From: an uncultured Lachnospiraceae bacterium
Lineage (GTDB): Bacteria; Bacillota; Clostridia; Lachnospirales; Lachnospiraceae
NCBI GenBank assembly: GCA_910586205.1
Contig: CAJUGD010000006.1
Coordinates: 87,589 to 151,588 of the forward strand
Direction: 5' to 3'
Length of the DNA stretch: 64,000 nucleotides
In this document: piece by piece, positions 61,133 through 64,000 of the stretch
How the letters are laid out: each line of letters begins with the position of its first letter
Position numbering within the stretch: position 1 is the stretch's first letter
Made by a program: the position numbers and the translations under genes
The notes under the pieces: generated by a model
Databases searched by the model: none
Seen by the model: only the letters and a program-made list of their open reading frames with translations
What the model was told of the DNA's origin: nothing

Positions 61133-61883
61133 GTTGAACCGCTTCCTTATCCTATTTCATAATATTGATCAAAATGTTTTTCTCTTGTTACAATTTTTTA
61201 GTATATAAAATGCTATTTTTCCTATTTCTCATAACTTTTACCTTTTTTGCATATTATCAGAACACATTCTTAATCATCCAAATTTGTAAGCTATCCAAAA
61301 TATTTAGCAGTTACAAACAAAATTATGCCATATTTAATATTGGCCGAATTGGTTATTTCAGCTCTTTTTGATCTTTAATAGTAAGTATACACATGCACAA
61401 ATATTATTTTGTCCGTTTTAACCAGCCGTTTACAAACGCCATCTTTCGGCTTTCGTTTTTCTGTTAATATTTTTAAAGTATAACATTATTTAAGTCTTTA
61501 TACAACTTACATTATTCTTCAGTTTTTCATAATCTTTTTAATCAGCATCTTTTTCCTAAGATGAAAAAATGTTCCCTAAAAATATTCAGAAAGATATACG
61601 TTATGATTCCTTTAAAGGAAAACATAGCCCCTATAAATCACTGATATTTCAATGCACCAATACTATGTTTGTGATAATGGTATTTGCCCAACTATACCCC
61701 CATAAGACTGACCGTATAAATAAATATTATTAAAACAGGTATTAAAAAATACTTACCAAATATGCGAGAAGTCTATTTCCTTTTATGATTAATTTTTTAA
61801 TACTAAAATCTAAAGCATAATTCTATGCGGCTTATAAAACCCAGTACATCGTTGCACTAGTTTTCTAACTTCTCCTACCTTTA
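61133..61883. other. 750-base AT-rich gap within the polysaccharide cluster
   Basis: No convincing gene on either strand. Short frames lack ribosome sites and family resemblance. One 14-bp palindrome TTCCTTTAAAGGAA (61607-61620) stands out. The gap probably holds the promoter of the GT4-to-VanZ unit and may be the scar of a lost gene. Confidence 0.6.
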
Positions 61884-62849
61884 TCAAATAAATACAAAAT
61901 ATAGTACAAATACTTTACGTATTTGATAAGAGAATTTGTTCCAAAGAATCCATAGTACGCTCCTATCTAAGCTAATTGCATTCAGCAGAACCTTTCCACT
62001 TTCCCTATATTTTTTATTTTGAAAAAGTGAAATTCCCTTATGCATCATCTCATACGCCTGATTAAATATTTTCTTTTTCTTTTGAGACATATCCTGCATC
62101 CTTAAAAACGTCTCAAAAGCATTATTATCTTCCCAAACAGTAATATTTTTCTTACTTTGTTGACATAGTTTTAACAAGAAGCGCTTTGATTGATATAATT
62201 GATAAGCATCTTTCCCACATATACTATCCGCATGCATACGATATAATAAAAATACATTTGGCAAAATACGCATATTGCATCCATGAAATAGCATCCGCAA
62301 CCATAAATCATAATCTTCGCAAGATGGTATTTCTCTGTATCCGTTCTCCTTTCGCACCTTGTCCAACCGAACCATCACTGTTGAATGATTTACACTATTA
62401 TCATAAGGCAACAATTTTCTCATTTGTTTAGGCGAAAAATCATTTATATATTTCCCTAATCGATTTCCCCGTTCGTCAATATTAATCTTCGATGCTGATA
62501 CAAAATCCAAATTAAACTTTTGTATTACTTTGAGTTCACATTCTAAACAGTTTTTATGCATAATATCATCTGCATCCATTCGGGACATATAAATACCCGA
62601 CGCTATTCGAATAGCTTTATTTAAGCTTTGTGTCAATCCTAAATTATTTTCGTTTTCTATCACTTTAATTCTCTGGTCTTCTTCCGCATACTTATAAACG
62701 CAATTTCGAATAGCGTCATTTTCCGGATTGTCCAAAATTATAATAAATTCAAAATTTGTAAATGTTTGATTTTGAACCGATTCGATAGCTTGTCTCAAAT
62801 AATCTATTTTTTCATTGTAAGTACTCATAATTACAGAAATTTCTGGCAT
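61884..62849 (-). CDS. Glycosyltransferase family 2
   Basis: 321 residues. The GT-A domain has SVIMSTYNEKIDYLRQAIESVQNQTFTNFEFIIILDNPENDAIRNC, NLGLTQSLNKAIRIASGIYMSRMDADDIMHKNCLE (DxD) and SCEDYDLWLRML (catalytic ED). A helical C-terminus includes KKKKIFNQAYEMMHKGISLFQNKKYRESGKVL. The pattern suits rhamnosyl- or galactosyl-transferases, so use of dTDP-rhamnose from the rfb genes is possible. A consensus-like promoter lies upstream. Confidence 0.92.
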   Translation of the reverse strand: MPEISVIMSTYNEKIDYLRQAIESVQNQTFTNFEFIIILDNPENDAIRNCVYKYAEEDQRIKVIENENNLGLTQSLNKAIRIASGIYMSRMDADDIMHKNCLECELKVIQKFNLDFVSASKINIDERGNRLGKYINDFSPKQMRKLLPYDNSVNHSTVMVRLDKVRKENGYREIPSCEDYDLWLRMLFHGCNMRILPNVFLLYRMHADSICGKDAYQLYQSKRFLLKLCQQSKKNITVWEDNNAFETFLRMQDMSQKKKKIFNQAYEMMHKGISLFQNKKYRESGKVLLNAISLDRSVLWILWNKFSYQIRKVFVLYFVFI

Positions 62850-62894
62850 TTCTCAATTCTCCATTCAATATTTCATCATATTATTACCGATAAC

Positions 62895-62923
62895 AGTATA
62901 GCATTGTTTAAATCATCACGCAA
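62895..62923 (-). promoter_or_regulatory. Promoter of the distal glycosyltransferase gene
   Basis: Minus strand TTGCGT (62918-62923), 17 bases, TATACT (62895-62900). The rest of 62924-63228 is AT-rich; a weak TTCCAT/TATAAT pair at 63153-63181 on the plus strand could serve the next gene. Confidence 0.65.
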
Positions 62924-63228
62924 CCCGCATTATCTCCCACCCAGAACGAACATATGCCTCAAAATAGAGATTCTTTTATGAGAGCTTTTTATAAATAGCT
63001 CTTTATTTAAAAAACCTTTCTGGAAAAAAATTTACTATTTTTTACAGCAAGGTTCTAATTTCAAATTTTGCTTAAACACTACTCTCTTACAAACCCAAAT
63101 TAATAAACACATTACAGCATGATTTCCTCACCCAAATATTTCTGGAAAAATATTCCATCTTTGGACGCAATATTATATAATAAAATCAATCCCTATCTAA
63201 ATCTTAACTATTGCAAGGAGTAAACGGA

Positions 63229-63735
63229 ATGCCAATACCAAGAGAACTGTTGAAAAAGCATGATGCTATTTCAAAAATGATTACAGAATACTGCCAAACA
63301 TATCTTAACAAAGAGTATGAAGAAATTTGTCTGCATGCACTGGACAAATTATGCTGTAAACGCCCTTGCCCTCTAAAAACCGGCAGAGTCAGAACCTGGG
63401 CTGCAGGCATTATTTATGCTATTGGCAGTATTAATTTCATTTTTGACAAAGAACAGCCAATCCATATGTCATCCAAAGAATTAACTGCTCCCCTTGGTGT
63501 TGCCGTACCTACAGCCTCAGGAAAATCAACTATAATTAAAAAAGCGTTGAAAATAAATTACTATCAAATGGAGTGGAGTTTATCATCTGTAATGGAAGAT
63601 AATTCTTTACTTTGGATGGTTTCTAAAAATGGGCGTCACTATGATGCAAGAACCTTTTCCGCAAAGCTGCAGCAAAGATATTTTGAAAAAGGTCTGATTC
63701 CTTACGTCATTACAGACAAGAACAAGAAATCATAA
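63229..63735 (+). CDS. DUF6398-like protein
   Basis: 168 residues from the ATG at 63229 (AAGGAGTAAACGG upstream). The first 110 residues match, as I recall the family, the DUF6398 domain: ISKMITEYCQTYLNKEYEEICLHALDKLCCKRPCPLKTGRVRTWAAGIIYAIGSINFIFDK, followed by a helix-turn-helix-like LGVAVPTASGKSTIIKKALKI. The C-terminal part (SLLWMVSKNGRHYDARTFSAKLQQRYFEKGLIPYV) is the usual tail of longer members. Function unknown; DNA-binding is plausible. It is not part of the polysaccharide cluster. Confidence 0.78.
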   Translation: MPIPRELLKKHDAISKMITEYCQTYLNKEYEEICLHALDKLCCKRPCPLKTGRVRTWAAGIIYAIGSINFIFDKEQPIHMSSKELTAPLGVAVPTASGKSTIIKKALKINYYQMEWSLSSVMEDNSLLWMVSKNGRHYDARTFSAKLQQRYFEKGLIPYVITDKNKKS

Positions 63736-63818
63736 GTTAAATATAAGCCGTTTTTGTGATCTTTTTAAAAATAATCATTAATAAACAAAATTTTCCTGTG
63801 GCGCAATCCAAAATACTG

Positions 63819-63827
63819 TGGTATAAT
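63819..63827 (+). promoter_or_regulatory. Extended -10 promoter of the edge RNA
   Basis: TGGTATAAT (TG motif at 63819-63820, TATAAT at 63822-63827) without a good -35. The expected start at about 63834 falls at the base of the following hairpin. Confidence 0.6.
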
Positions 63828-63833
63828 CATTTT

Positions 63834-63915
63834 CGTAAGGTATCATATTCAGGACAGACAAGCATACTATTACTTACTAAAGATAAAACTGTCCTGATTT
63901 GATACCTTATTTTTG
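63834..63915 (+). ncRNA. Candidate small structured RNA with built-in terminator
   Basis: AAGGTATCA (63837-63845) pairs with TGATACCTT (63900-63908), and TCAGGACAG (63849-63857) with CTGTCCTGA (63889-63897). This leaves a 31-base single-stranded loop, and ATTTTTG follows the stem. Promoter, stem and U tract make an 80-base transcription unit with no ORF. It could also be an attenuating leader of a gene beyond the window. Confidence 0.55.
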
Positions 63916-63972
63916 TGCAAATTCTGCACATAATCGTTCAAAACTGAGATGAGTAAATTTAATAGAAACACT

Positions 63973-64000
63973 ACTTCCGATAATGTGCATTATTGGAAGT
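63973..64000. other. 12-bp hairpin at the window edge
   Basis: ACTTCCGATAAT and ATTATTGGAAGT form a stem (one G-U pair in plus-strand RNA) with a GTGC loop, ending at the last base. Its context is cut off. Confidence 0.5.

Noticed and set aside
61165..61371. 68-codon hydrophobic frame in the polysaccharide gap
   Set aside because: No ribosome site and very AT-rich; Phe/Ile-rich translation is expected by chance.

Overview
The window looks like a stretch of a Lachnospiraceae-type Clostridia chromosome of moderate GC. This rests on strong Shine-Dalgarno sites, sigma-A promoters, a YtgP/MurJ-type flippase, several Gram-positive lipoprotein binding proteins, a tRNA without an encoded CCA, and the mix of housekeeping genes with sugar-uptake islands. 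Species cannot be fixed from the sequence alone. Most genes read on the minus strand.

Layout: 1-726 is the N-terminal part of a LacI-type regulator. 1144-3688 holds the rpsF-ssb-rpsR operon and glyA. 3911-8045 is a tight four-gene run: a lipoprotein barnase, its barstar, a HAMP/coiled-coil membrane protein and recJ. 8432-11430 has a deoxynucleoside kinase, a PolX N-terminal fragment with an apparent frameshift, and a lipid flippase. 11533-17402 is a TRAP transporter plus 2,3-diketo-L-gulonate reductase with a LacI regulator and several matching palindromic operators. 17617-24592 is a ribose-type ABC operon with an amidohydrolase and a cupin, facing a GntR/FCD regulator with a 20-bp palindrome over its promoter. 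24642-34545 is a fructosamine (frl-like) locus: a CUT1 ABC transporter, FrlD kinase, FrlC epimerase, GntR/UTRA regulator, two SIS deglycase paralogues and a YitT membrane protein.

34777-39634 has an MscS channel and a three-gene cassette of an LRR protein, a VWA/metallopeptidase-like protein and a MoxR-type AAA ATPase. From 40 kb the theme is envelope polysaccharide: O-antigen-ligase-like protein, leuA, glmM, rfbD, rfbB and rfbA (rfbC is not here), tRNA-Phe, small coiled-coil and cell-wall-binding proteins, a LytTR regulator, a Wzz-type chain-length protein, a MATE exporter and an FnlC-like epimerase. It ends with an AT-rich minus-strand cluster (VanZ, Wzy, Wzx, three glycosyltransferases) that looks acquired. 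The right edge has a DUF6398-like gene and a probable small RNA.

The most unusual structural signal is a small MITE-like element at 39874-40025. It has about 20-bp imperfect terminal repeats, exact 8-bp flanking direct repeats and several internal hairpins, and sits in the leader of the ligase gene. A 37-bp relative at 29864-29900 also has exact 8-bp flanking repeats, and a decayed third copy may lie beside tRNA-Phe. The most interesting gene systems are the secreted-barnase/barstar/HAMP/recJ operon and the LRR-VWA-MoxR cassette.
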